Positions 17,335 through 26,092 of a stretch of 64,000 nt of DNA are shown in pieces. The notes below the pieces were generated by a model. It was not told where the DNA came from and did not search any database. It saw nothing but the letters and a program-made list of their open reading frames with translations. How positions within the stretch are numbered: position 1 is the first letter of the stretch; each line of letters begins with the position of its first letter. A program made the translations under genes and the position numbers. The stretch covers positions 698,015-762,014 of the forward strand of contig NZ_GG700630.1 in NCBI RefSeq assembly GCF_000162875.1. Reading direction: 5' to 3'. Source of the DNA: Slackia exigua ATCC 700122 (GTDB lineage: Bacteria > Actinomycetota > Coriobacteriia > Coriobacteriales > Eggerthellaceae).

Positions 17335-19348
17335 CGCCGAGCGCATCGGCAACTTCCAGCCATTCGTCTTCCAGGGCCTCTTTATCGGCAGCACGCGCGT
17401 CGAGCTCAGCCTGCAGTTTGCCCAGAAGAACGAAATCGGTCGGATCGGCGGCACTCATCTCCGCGCGTTTGGCATCCACCTTGTTCGACGCGGTATTGAT
17501 GCGGCGCTGCAGGCTTGAAAGCCGTTTCTTCAGCTCGCGCATCTCGGCGTTCGAGAGACGCGGAGACGCAGGCGCACCCGATGATGCGGCCATGCCCGAA
17601 GACGCGAATGCATCCAAGGACGCACGTGCACCCGAAGGCGCAGAAGCCCCTGAAGACACAGACATATCCGAGAATGCGCGCACCCCTGACGTACTCGAGG
17701 ACACGGATGCGTCAGACGATGCGAAGGCCCCTGGGAACGGGCGTGCACCCGAAGATGCAGCCTCATCCGAACCCGCACACGCCGCACCCAAAGAGGCGGA
17801 TCCCGATCCGATCACGTCTGCGAACGAGACGCCGCGCGACGAATCGCGCTCTTCGAGCATCTGCAGGTATTCGTCCACGCCGCGCGGGCAATGCACGACC
17901 TTTCCGCCGATGAGCGCATACTGGTCATCGGTCACGCGCTCCATCAGATGCCGGTCATGCGTCACCATGATAAGCGTGCCCGCCCAGGTATCCAGCACGT
18001 CTTCGAGCATCGCGAGCATGTCGGTATCAAGGTCGTTGCCCGGCTCGTCTAAGATGAGCACGTTGGGTTCCTGAATGAGCGTGAGCATGAGCTGCAGGCG
18101 CCGCTTCTGACCGCCCGAAAGATCGCCCACGCGCGAGAACAGGGCCTTCGACGAGAACCCGAGCCTCTCCAGCAGCTTGGCGGGCGTGGTCTCCTTGCCG
18201 TCTACCACGACGCGCGCCGGATAGCGCGAAAGCACCTCGGTCACACGATACGCATCCTGTTCGGCAAGCTCGTCCAGGCGCTGCGAGAGCACGGCGAACT
18301 TCACCGTCTTGCCGATCTTCACGAAGCCCGCGTCGGGGCGCTGCAAACGCTGCACGACGCGCAGGAGCGTCGTCTTGCCCGCGCCGTTCTCGCCGAGGAT
18401 GCCGACGCGGTCGCCGGGGCCGACCGACCAGTCGACGCCGTTGAGGACCGTACGTCCCCCGAACGACACGCTCACGCCCGTCAGGTCGATGACCTGCTTG
18501 CCCAGACGCTGCATCGCAAGCGTCTTGAGCTCTAGAGGATCGCGCATCGGCGGCACGTCGTTGATCAGGGCCTCGGCGGCTTCGACGTGGAACTTGGGCT
18601 TGGTCGAGCGGGCGCGGGCGCCGCGAGAGAGCCAGGCGAGCTCCTTGCGCGCAAGGTTCTGGCGACGCTGCTCGGTCACGCGCTCCACGCGGTCGCGCTC
18701 GACGCGCTGCAGCATGTAGGCGGAATACCCGCCTTCGAAGGGGATGACGCGCCCCGCGTGCACTTCCCACATACGCGTGCAGACCTCGTCGAGGAACCAG
18801 CGGTCGTGCGTCACCACGAGCAGGGCGCCGGAACCGCGCGGCCAACGGCGCGCCAGATGGGCGGCGAGCCAGGATATGGCCCGCATGTCCAGATGATTCG
18901 TCGGCTCGTCCAGAAGCAGGACGTCGTCGTCGCCCACGAGCAGCCGCGCCAGATCGACGCGGCGGCGCTGTCCGCCTGAAAGCGTGCTCACCTGGGTATT
19001 CCACGGAATATCGGCGACAAGGCTCGACACGACCTCGCGAATGCGCGCGTCGGAGGCCCAGACGTATTCGGGCGCGCCGCCGACGATCGATTCCCTCACG
19101 GTGGACGCATCGTCGAGCGCATCGGTCTGGTCGAGCACGCCCATGCGCAGCCCACGCGTGCGCGTCGCTGCGCCTTCGTCAGGCTCGATCGAGCGCGCGA
19201 GCAGCTTCAGCAGGGACGACTTCCCTTCGCCGTTCTGACCGACGACGCCGATCCTGTCGCCTTCGTGCACGCCGAGCGTCACGCCGTCGAGGACCTTCTT
19301 CGTCGGATATTCCAGATGGACGCCTTCGCATCCGAACATGAACTCCAC
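17327..19348 (-). CDS. ABC-F ATPase, Uup-like, with low-complexity insert
   Basis: 673 residues with two ABC ATPase domains and no membrane segments. Domain 1: Walker A GQNGEGKSSLLKL, signature LSGGQRRRVDLARLL, Walker B LLLDEPTNHLD. Domain 2: GENGAGKTTLLRV, LSGGQKRRLQLM, VLILDEPGNDLD. The last ~70 residues form the Uup-type coiled coil (EMRELKKRLSSLQRRI). Between ~520 and 600 lies an unusual Ser/Ala-rich stretch of imperfect short repeats (ASSGA, GARAS). ABC-F proteins act on the ribosome; Uup also binds DNA branches. The GTG at 19348 follows AAGAGG; an ATG three codons on is possible. Confidence 0.93.
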   Translation of the reverse strand: MEFMFGCEGVHLEYPTKKVLDGVTLGVHEGDRIGVVGQNGEGKSSLLKLLARSIEPDEGAATRTRGLRMGVLDQTDALDDASTVRESIVGGAPEYVWASDARIREVVSSLVADIPWNTQVSTLSGGQRRRVDLARLLVGDDDVLLLDEPTNHLDMRAISWLAAHLARRWPRGSGALLVVTHDRWFLDEVCTRMWEVHAGRVIPFEGGYSAYMLQRVERDRVERVTEQRRQNLARKELAWLSRGARARSTKPKFHVEAAEALINDVPPMRDPLELKTLAMQRLGKQVIDLTGVSVSFGGRTVLNGVDWSVGPGDRVGILGENGAGKTTLLRVVQRLQRPDAGFVKIGKTVKFAVLSQRLDELAEQDAYRVTEVLSRYPARVVVDGKETTPAKLLERLGFSSKALFSRVGDLSGGQKRRLQLMLTLIQEPNVLILDEPGNDLDTDMLAMLEDVLDTWAGTLIMVTHDRHLMERVTDDQYALIGGKVVHCPRGVDEYLQMLEERDSSRGVSFADVIGSGSASLGAACAGSDEAASSGARPFPGAFASSDASVSSSTSGVRAFSDMSVSSGASAPSGARASLDAFASSGMAASSGAPASPRLSNAEMRELKKRLSSLQRRINTASNKVDAKRAEMSAADPTDFVLLGKLQAELDARAADKEALEDEWLEVADALGET

Positions 19349-19357
19349 GCGCGCCTC

Positions 19358-20272
19358 TTACATCTCGGCCAGGTCGTAGGGCGTGGTCTGGTAGACGTAG
19401 TAGTTCAGCCAGTTGGAATACAGCAGCTGGCCTTCTGCGCGCCACGATACGACGGGGCGCTTGGTCGGATCGTCGTCGGGATAGTAGTTGACGGGCACCG
19501 CGATGTCTTTGCCGGCCGCCACATCGCGATCGTATTCGAGCTTCAGCGTGTCGCGGTCGTACTCGGGATGGCCGAACACGAAGATGTGCTTGCTGTTCGT
19601 GCTCTTCGCGATGGACACGCCGCATGCGTCCGAGAACGCGACGACCTCGAGGTCCTGGTTGGCGACGATGTCCTCGTAGTGCACCTCGGTATGGCGCGAA
19701 TGAGGCATGCGGGAGATATCGTTGAACCCGCGCACGAGCGGAGACGAAGGCTTGAGCAGACGGTTTTCGAACACGCCGAAGCATTTCCCATCGAGCATGT
19801 ACTTCGGCACGCCGTAGAAATGCTTCATGGCAGCCTGGGCGCCCCAGCAGATGAAGAGGCAGCAGTGCACGTGGTCGACCGACCAGTCGAACACCTCGCA
19901 GAGCTCGTCCCAGTAATCGACCTGCTCGAAATCGTACGTCTCGATGGGGGCGCCGGTGATGATCAGGCCGTCGTAGCGTTCGTCGCGTACCTCGTCGAAG
20001 GTGCGGTAGAAAGTCTCCAGATGCTCGGCGGACACGTTCTTGGACGCGTGGCTCTTCATGCGCATGAGGTCGATATGGACCTGAAGCGGCGTGTTGGAAA
20101 GCTTGCGCATGATCTGCGTTTCGGTGGTGACCTTGGTGGGCATGAGATTGAGCAGAAGAACGCGCAACGGGCGGATGTCCTGATGCATGGCCCGATGCTC
20201 GGTCATGACGAAGATGTTCTCGCTCTCGAGGATGGACGTCGCCGGAAGGGCGTCGGGAATGCGGATGGGCAT
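19358..20272 (-). CDS. metA: Homoserine O-acetyltransferase (MetA family)
   Basis: 304 residues. First step of methionine synthesis: acylation of homoserine. Motifs: MPIRIPDALPA start, LLLNLMPTK, and the nucleophile in FICWGAQAAMKH. Residue 111 is Glu (TGAPIE), which is known in this family to select acetyl-CoA rather than succinyl-CoA, so I predict the acetyltransferase despite the MetA name. The divergent neighbour is O-acetylhomoserine sulfhydrylase, which supports this. ATG at 20272 has a GAAAGGA site. Confidence 0.94.
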   Translation of the reverse strand: MPIRIPDALPATSILESENIFVMTEHRAMHQDIRPLRVLLLNLMPTKVTTETQIMRKLSNTPLQVHIDLMRMKSHASKNVSAEHLETFYRTFDEVRDERYDGLIITGAPIETYDFEQVDYWDELCEVFDWSVDHVHCCLFICWGAQAAMKHFYGVPKYMLDGKCFGVFENRLLKPSSPLVRGFNDISRMPHSRHTEVHYEDIVANQDLEVVAFSDACGVSIAKSTNSKHIFVFGHPEYDRDTLKLEYDRDVAAGKDIAVPVNYYPDDDPTKRPVVSWRAEGQLLYSNWLNYYVYQTTPYDLAEM

Positions 20273-20365
20273 GGCATGTCCTTTCGAATGATGCATCGCG
20301 CCTGCTGCACCGCACATCGAGGAGCGGCGGGCACGGCCCGGACGCGCGGCCGAGCCATTGCGGCA

Positions 20366-20429
20366 CATTGTAGTCCAACCGTCGGCGATGGCGCGCACAT
20401 GCCCGGCAGCGCGCGTATAATGCGCGTAT
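20366..20429. promoter_or_regulatory. Divergent metA/metY promoter region
   Basis: A perfect TATAAT -10 for metY lies at 20416-20421, inside a direct repeat GCGCGTAT (20411-20418 and 20422-20429, 11-base period) that may be an operator. On the other strand TACAAT (20367-20372 complement) is a likely -10 for metA. No clear -35 boxes. No SAM riboswitch was recognised. Confidence 0.5.
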
Positions 20430-20498
20430 TCATGAACCGGACCTGCAGGCGGCACGCGCCCATCGCGTCGCAACCCGCTCGAATCGATAGGAGACCGT

Positions 20499-21779
20499 AT
20501 GACCGCATCAATCCAGACGACCTGCGTCCAGGGCGGCTACACACCCGGCAACGGGGAACCGCGCCAGATTCCCATCGTCCAGTCGACCACCTTCAAGTAC
20601 GATACGTCCGACCAGATGGGACGCTTGTTCGATCTTGAAGAAGCCGGCTACTTCTACACCCGCCTGCAGAATCCCACGAACGATGCCGTGGCGGCCAAGA
20701 TCTGCGCGCTCGAGGGCGGCAGCGCGGCGATGCTCACAAGCTCGGGACAGGCGGCGAATTTCTTCGCGCTGTTCAATATCGCTGAAGCCGGCGATCACGT
20801 GGTGGCAAGCTCCACCATCTACGGCGGCACGTTCAACCTGATCGCCCATACGATGCGCAAGATGGGCATCGAATGCACCTTCGTCGCGCCGAATGCATCG
20901 CTCGAAGAGCTGGACGCGGCCTTCCGGCCCAACACCAAGGCCGTCTTCGGCGAAACGATCGCGAACCCTGCGCTCGCCGTGCTCGACATCGAGACGTTCG
21001 CGCAGGCCGCGCATGACCACGGCGTGCCGCTCATCGTCGACAACACCTTCCCCACGCCTGTGAACTGTCGCCCGATCGAATGGGGCGCCGATATCGTGAC
21101 GCACTCCACCACCAAGTACATGGACGGGCACGGCTGCGGCGTGGGCGGCGCCATCGTGGACGCCGGACGATTCGACTGGATGGCGCAGGGCGACAGGTTC
21201 CCCGGCCTCACGCAGCCGGACGAGTCGTACCACGGCATCGTGTATGCAGAGAAGTTCGGTTTGGCAGGCGCCTTCATCACGAAGGCGACATCGCAGCTCA
21301 TGCGCGATTTCGGATCCATCCAGAGCCCTCAGAACGCATTCTATCTGAACCTCGGGCTGGAAAGCCTGCACGTGCGCATGCCGCAGCACTGCAGAAACGG
21401 CCTGGCCGTCGCACGGTTCCTCGAGGCATCCGACAAGGTGTCCGTCGTGCGTTACCCCGGGCTTGAGAGCGACCCGGACTACGCGCTCGTGCAGAAGTAC
21501 CTTCCCAACGGAACGTGCGGCGTCGTGAGCTTCGATGTCGCGGGCGGACGCGCCGATGCGGAACGGTTCATGGCCGCGCTCAAGCTGTGCGCGATCGAGA
21601 CGCACGTGGCCGATGCGCGCAGCTGCTGCTTGCATCCTGCCAGCTCGACGCATCGCCAGATGACCGACGGCGAGCTCGTGCGCGCCGGCATCTCGCCTTC
21701 GATGGTGCGTCTGAGCTGTGGCATCGAAGGAACCGACGATTTGGTGGCCGACGTCGCCCAGGCGCTCGAGGCGATGTAG
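20499..21779 (+). CDS. metY: O-acetylhomoserine sulfhydrylase (aminocarboxypropyltransferase)
   Basis: 426 residues. PLP enzyme of the Cys/Met metabolism family that makes homocysteine from O-acetylhomoserine and sulfide (or methionine from methanethiol). The family motif EWGADIVTHSTTKYMDGHG carries the PLP lysine near residue 208; the cofactor site SSGQAANFFA is upstream. Length of ~430 is that of MetY rather than the ~390 of MetB. TAGGAGA precedes the ATG. Works with the divergent metA. Confidence 0.94.
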   Translation: MTASIQTTCVQGGYTPGNGEPRQIPIVQSTTFKYDTSDQMGRLFDLEEAGYFYTRLQNPTNDAVAAKICALEGGSAAMLTSSGQAANFFALFNIAEAGDHVVASSTIYGGTFNLIAHTMRKMGIECTFVAPNASLEELDAAFRPNTKAVFGETIANPALAVLDIETFAQAAHDHGVPLIVDNTFPTPVNCRPIEWGADIVTHSTTKYMDGHGCGVGGAIVDAGRFDWMAQGDRFPGLTQPDESYHGIVYAEKFGLAGAFITKATSQLMRDFGSIQSPQNAFYLNLGLESLHVRMPQHCRNGLAVARFLEASDKVSVVRYPGLESDPDYALVQKYLPNGTCGVVSFDVAGGRADAERFMAALKLCAIETHVADARSCCLHPASSTHRQMTDGELVRAGISPSMVRLSCGIEGTDDLVADVAQALEAM

Positions 21780-21787
21780 GGGGCGCG

Positions 21788-22384
21788 GTGCTTGAATCCA
21801 TAACGCCCTGGGACGCGATCGTCCTGCACGCCATCCATGATGCGTTCGCGAACCCGACGCTCGATGCGATCATGGCATTCTTCACGCACATCGGAAGCGC
21901 CGGTGCCGTCTGGGCCGCGATCGCGCTCGTACTCGCCGCACGGAAGAACACGAGGATCTGGGGAATCGGCATGCTCGTGACGCTTGCGGCCGTAGGCGTT
22001 CTCGGAGAGATCGCCTTGAAGCACCTCGTCATGAGGCCGCGGCCGCCGCTATTCGATTCCGCACTCGCCACGAGCGTGGTGAGGATTCCCGCATCGCCGT
22101 CGTTTCCGTCCATGCATGCGGGATCGTCGTTCGCGGGAGCCGCGTTCCTGGCTCTCGTGCCGATCGGCCTCGACGTGCCGAACGACGCGAAGGTGCGCGC
22201 GGCTGTGCGTGCCGCGCTTCGCGTCGCGCCGTTCGCGCTTGCGGCCGTCATCGCATTTTCAAGGCTATATTTCGCCGTCCATTTCCCCACCGACGTCGCG
22301 GCAGGCATCGTGCTCGGCATCGCGGTCGGCCTTGCCGGCGGATTCGCGACGCGAGCGGTTCTGGAAAGGCGGGAAGCGAGTTAA
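21788..22384 (+). CDS. PAP2-family membrane phosphatase
   Basis: 198 residues starting at a GTG eight bases after the metY stop; a G-rich stretch serves as ribosome site. The three acid phosphatase motifs are present: KHLVMRPRPP, PSFPSMHAGSS (PSMH instead of PSGH) and SRLYFAVHFPTDVAAG. About five to six membrane helices. Members dephosphorylate lipid phosphates such as undecaprenyl pyrophosphate, so a cell-wall lipid recycling role is plausible. Close spacing suggests co-transcription with metY, without an obvious functional tie. Confidence 0.9.
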   Translation: MLESITPWDAIVLHAIHDAFANPTLDAIMAFFTHIGSAGAVWAAIALVLAARKNTRIWGIGMLVTLAAVGVLGEIALKHLVMRPRPPLFDSALATSVVRIPASPSFPSMHAGSSFAGAAFLALVPIGLDVPNDAKVRAAVRAALRVAPFALAAVIAFSRLYFAVHFPTDVAAGIVLGIAVGLAGGFATRAVLERREAS

Positions 22385-22466
22385 AAGCCCTTCGAATATG
22401 TTCAACCATATCGTTCGGATTCGCGGAAGAGGCAAACGTTGCAGACTGCAAGAGCAGCCACGAGGC

Positions 22467-23561
22467 TCACCTCCGCCTTTCGAGGAATTCGCGGAAATAC
22501 GGGAGGTCGAACCCGACCACGCCGCGCCTCCGACCCCCGATGACCCCCGCATCGATGAGCCTGCGACGATACTGCGCGGCAAGAGAGGTCGAGATGCCGA
22601 GGCGGGCGGCCACATCGCCCGTTTTGCTGTCTCCCTCATCCTCCAGCATGGCGTTCACGTATGCGATATCCCCGTCCGAAAGCTCGTTGTATGTGGCGCC
22701 GAGAATCCTCGATTCCATCTCGCTGCGCGCGGCCGCAATGCCCCGCTCGACGTCATTATCCGAAATGGCCTGGCTTTCGATGCTCTCATCCCAAATCCGA
22801 TATCCGACGAGCTGAAGCATGAAGGGAAATCCGTCCACCGCTTCAACCGCACGTTCGAGGCCAAAACCTCCGATCGTCCTGCCGTTCTCTTCAATGGTCT
22901 TCTTGAGAGCGTCTCTGACCTCGAAATCGTCGATCCTGCCGAGCGTTTCTCGTTGAGCGCGACGGAGAAATGAAACGGTCTTGTCTTTGATCAGGGACGA
23001 TACGTTGTGCGGCAACCCCGCCATCACGAGCGAGACCTTGCGTCCCTCCCTCACGAAGTGCTGATAGACCGTCGCGAGGCGAATCATCTCGTCCAGGCTG
23101 CCGTTGACTTCGTCGACCGTGATGAGAAGGCCCGTTTCCGTCTTGTCCAGATCGTCGAGGATCAATTCCATGCGACGGCGCCAGTTGTCCTTGTCGGGAA
23201 CGAACTCGAAACCCACGGACGCGACATCGGATACGCCGAAGCTCGTTATGCGAACGCGATCGGGCGAAGGCACGAGATGCGCCGCCGCACGCCTTGAACG
23301 AATCTCGATGTCGTCGAGCATCCCTTCCCCGCACGTCACTTCCGCGCATACCCAACCCGACGACTCCGCCCTACGGGCGATGCAGGAAAGCAGCGTGGTC
23401 TTGCCCGTGCCGCGAGCTCCCGTAAGGATGGTCGTGAGCTCGGGACGACGGAGGCGGGCCGAGAACGCGCGATCGAAACGCCGCACGATATCGTGCCGTC
23501 CTGCCAGATGATCGGGAACTTCGCCGAAGCTGGGCGTGAATGGGTTCTCGAGATATGTCAT
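22467..23561 (-). CDS. AAA ATPase with C-terminal winged helix
   Basis: 364 residues. Walker A GARGTGKTTLL (~residues 48-58), Walker B-like LLITVDEVNGS (~145-155), a sensor-type LVMAGLPHNV, and a C-terminal winged-helix-like end (TGDVAARLGISTSLAAQYRR). This is the layout of the broad archaeal-type/ORC-like STAND ATPase group found in many anaerobes; biological role unknown. GGAG lies five bases before the ATG. Divergent from another P-loop gene across a palindrome-rich gap. Confidence 0.85.
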   Translation of the reverse strand: MTYLENPFTPSFGEVPDHLAGRHDIVRRFDRAFSARLRRPELTTILTGARGTGKTTLLSCIARRAESSGWVCAEVTCGEGMLDDIEIRSRRAAAHLVPSPDRVRITSFGVSDVASVGFEFVPDKDNWRRRMELILDDLDKTETGLLITVDEVNGSLDEMIRLATVYQHFVREGRKVSLVMAGLPHNVSSLIKDKTVSFLRRAQRETLGRIDDFEVRDALKKTIEENGRTIGGFGLERAVEAVDGFPFMLQLVGYRIWDESIESQAISDNDVERGIAAARSEMESRILGATYNELSDGDIAYVNAMLEDEGDSKTGDVAARLGISTSLAAQYRRRLIDAGVIGGRRRGVVGFDLPYFREFLERRR

Positions 23562-23605
23562 GAGAGCTCCGCTCTTTCCTGCGCGTTTCTTTATGCAAAG
23601 AACAG

Positions 23606-23728
23606 AGAACTAAGCAGTTCTAAGTCTGTATGAGCAAGTATACGGAGGTCCCTCGATCGGCGCAAATAGTGAATCTAGCTCGCAAATTTGAGAGCTTATC
23701 TCGCAAATTTGCGAGCTAGGAGTACAAT
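23606..23728. promoter_or_regulatory. Operator-like palindromes between two ATPase genes
   Basis: AGAACT-AAGC-AGTTCT is a perfect inverted repeat at 23606-23621. CTCGCAAATTTGCGAG at 23700-23715 is a perfect palindrome, and its half CTCGCAAATTTG also occurs at 23679-23690. A TACAAT -10 box follows at 23723-23728, seven bases before the first ATG of the plus-strand gene. The palindrome would cover the promoter, which suggests repression. Confidence 0.6.
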
Positions 23729-23734
23729 GCAGGC

Positions 23735-24943
23735 ATGAACCCAGAAGGCAGGGGGTACGCCATGCCGCATTACGAACGCGAAATAGTATCGACCATAGCC
23801 TCACGCATGAACGAACCCCGCCGTTTCATGCAGATCGTCATGGGGCCTCGTCAAACGGGCAAAAGCACGGCGATTTGGCAAGCTCTTGCGCATGCGGATA
23901 TTCCCCGTATCGTCGAAGAGGTGACGTTTCGAGGCGAATCACCTGATTGGGTGCGCGCACACTGGCAACGGGCACGCAACCTCATTCAGGGAGACCAGAA
24001 GCGCGCCGTACTCGTGCTGGATGAAATTCAGTATGTTTCGAATTGGTCCGCGGTCGTAAAGGAGCTGTGGGATGAAGACGCCCGTGCAGGCATAGACCTT
24101 CGCGTGGTGCTGTCGGGTTCATCGGCAACGCTCATACAGAATGGCCTCAGCGAATCCCTTGCAGGCCGCTTCGAACTCATCCACTGTCCGCACTGGACCT
24201 ATCAAGAATGTCGGGAAGCCTTCGGCTACTCTCTTGACGAATTCCTATATTTCGGCGGCTATCCGGGAACGTCATCGTTCATCGGAGATGAGCCCCGATG
24301 GTATTCCTATATGAATGGATCGATCATCGATCCTGCCATCGCGAATGACGTCATCGGTTTAGCCGATGTTCGCAACCCAGCGCTGATGCGCCGGCTTTTT
24401 TACCTCGGCGCTCCGTATTCTGCGCAGGAGGTCGCTTATCGCAAGATACTGGGACAGCTTGATGACAAGGGGAACACATCGACGATTGCACACTATCTCG
24501 ACCTTCTTTCCGATGCAGGCCTGCTGTGCGGCCTACAGAAATACGACCCTAAGCTTGTTCGTCAAAAGGCGAGTTCACCGCGTCTTGCCGTCTATGACAC
24601 CGGTCTTATGACGGCAACGTACGGTCATAAGAGGAAGACTCTTCTCACCGATCCGAGCGCTCGGGGCCATCTTGTCGAAAGCGCCGTCGGTGCCTATCTC
24701 CTCAACCGATCGAAGTCGGAGAACTTCGATGTCAACTGGTGGCGCGAAGGGAATCATGAGGTCGATTTCGTGGTGTCCTTCGGTGGAGAAACGCTGGCGA
24801 TAGAGGTGAAGAGCGGACGCGTTAAAAAGACGGGCGGAATCGTCGAGTTCATGAATCGCTTTCCGCATGCGCGCGCCATGGTGGTCGGTTCTGCAGCAAC
24901 GAATCTTGAGGACTTCCTCTCGGGCGATGTGCCGTTGTTCTAA
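23735..24943 (+). CDS. ATPase with DUF4143 domain
   Basis: 402 residues. N-terminal P-loop ATPase (Walker A GPRQTGKSTAIW near residue 40; Walker B AVLVLDEIQYV; LSGSSATL), then a winged-helix-like middle (DLLSDAGLLCGLQKY), and a C-terminal DUF4143 domain whose EVDFVV...LAIEVKSG is a PD-(D/E)xK nuclease-type motif. These orphan ATPases are widespread in anaerobes and vary between strains; function unknown. If the -10 at 23723-23728 is used, the mRNA would begin at the ATG at 23735; an internal ATG at 23762 with a GGGGG stretch is the alternative start. Codon use is slightly less GC-rich than the neighbours, hinting at transfer. Confidence 0.88.
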   Translation: MNPEGRGYAMPHYEREIVSTIASRMNEPRRFMQIVMGPRQTGKSTAIWQALAHADIPRIVEEVTFRGESPDWVRAHWQRARNLIQGDQKRAVLVLDEIQYVSNWSAVVKELWDEDARAGIDLRVVLSGSSATLIQNGLSESLAGRFELIHCPHWTYQECREAFGYSLDEFLYFGGYPGTSSFIGDEPRWYSYMNGSIIDPAIANDVIGLADVRNPALMRRLFYLGAPYSAQEVAYRKILGQLDDKGNTSTIAHYLDLLSDAGLLCGLQKYDPKLVRQKASSPRLAVYDTGLMTATYGHKRKTLLTDPSARGHLVESAVGAYLLNRSKSENFDVNWWREGNHEVDFVVSFGGETLAIEVKSGRVKKTGGIVEFMNRFPHARAMVVGSAATNLEDFLSGDVPLF

Positions 24944-25078
24944 AACGGTTTTCGGCACGCTTCTTGCGAAGCCTTATTTCCTTGCCTTTCGAATGGCCAG
25001 CAAAGCACGATGGGCGAATTGATCGTAAATAGCTCAACCATCTTCCTTGCTGCGCGGAAAGCGGCAGTCGTTGCGGAA

Positions 25079-26008
25079 TCAGCCTCTCGCCACCGAATCG
25101 CCCTCGAAGCCCCACATGCGGACTTCGGGTTCCAGACGCACGCCGGAATCGGCTTCCACCGCGTCCTGCACCTCGCCGATAAGCGCTCGCACGTCGGACG
25201 CCGTCGCGCCGCCTGCATTCACGACGAATCCCGAGTGCTTCTCGGACACCTGCGCCCCGCCATGCGCATATCCCTTGAGGCCCGCATCCTGGATGAGTTT
25301 GCCTGCGAAATATCCTTTGGGGCGCTTGAACGTCGACCCTGCGCTCGGCATGTCGAGCGGCTGCTTGTCCGCGCGCCTCTGCTGCAGATCGTCCATGCGC
25401 GCACGAATCGCATCCGTATCGCCTTCCTTGAGCGCAAGCATCGCGGACACCACCACATAGCCGCGATCGTCCATCATGCTGTGGCGGTACCCCCATTGGC
25501 TTTCCCCGCGCGGGACCGGCACGACCTCGCCTTCCGGCGTCACGCAGATGACCTGCTCGCACACATCCATGAACTCGCCGTCGTACGCGCCGGCGTTCAT
25601 GATGGCCGCGCCTCCGACGGTTCCCGGAATTCCACATGCGAATTCATAGCCGGCAAGGCCCGCCTCAAGCGCGGCCTGAGCGACCTCTTCGTTCGTGGCG
25701 CCCGCTTTGGCGAAGATGCGGTTCTTCGTCACCAGGATATCCGAAAGGTTCTCCGCGATGCGCATGACGACGCAGTCGAGCCCCTCATCCGCCACGAGCA
25801 GGTCGCTTCCCCGCCCGACGACGCGCAGCTCGACGCCCGCATCGCGACATGCGCGCACGACGTCGGCGACCTCGTTGATCTCATGCGGGACGACCATGCA
25901 GCGCGCCGGACCGCCGATTCCGAACGTCGTATGCGCGTTCATAGGCTCGTCGATCAGGACGTTGTCGTCCCCGACGATGGCCTTCAGGCTCTTGACCAGC
26001 TCATCCAT
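25079..26008 (-). CDS. murB: UDP-N-acetylenolpyruvoylglucosamine reductase
   Basis: 309 residues. FAD enzyme that reduces UDP-GlcNAc-enolpyruvate to UDP-MurNAc. Motifs: NAHTTFGIGGPA, GRGSDLLVAD, GIPGTVGGAAIMNAGAYDGE, the catalytic Ser in PSAGSTFKRP and the Glu in LEPEVRMWG. I start at 26006-26008 with AAGGGA ten bases upstream; longer starts add non-conserved residues. Downstream of a flavoprotein gene in the same direction. murA lies ~6 kb away on the same strand. Confidence 0.95.
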   Translation of the reverse strand: MDELVKSLKAIVGDDNVLIDEPMNAHTTFGIGGPARCMVVPHEINEVADVVRACRDAGVELRVVGRGSDLLVADEGLDCVVMRIAENLSDILVTKNRIFAKAGATNEEVAQAALEAGLAGYEFACGIPGTVGGAAIMNAGAYDGEFMDVCEQVICVTPEGEVVPVPRGESQWGYRHSMMDDRGYVVVSAMLALKEGDTDAIRARMDDLQQRRADKQPLDMPSAGSTFKRPKGYFAGKLIQDAGLKGYAHGGAQVSEKHSGFVVNAGGATASDVRALIGEVQDAVEADSGVRLEPEVRMWGFEGDSVARG

Positions 26009-26092
26009 GGGTGCCAATCCCTTCGCGTCGTCTTTGGTCGTCTTTGGTCGTCGTCGCCCGGCGTCCATGCCTGACGCCAGATGCGCCCGCAT

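Noticed and set aside
20273-20498. SAM riboswitch upstream of metY or metA
   Set aside because: No conserved core of the SAM classes could be found in either leader.
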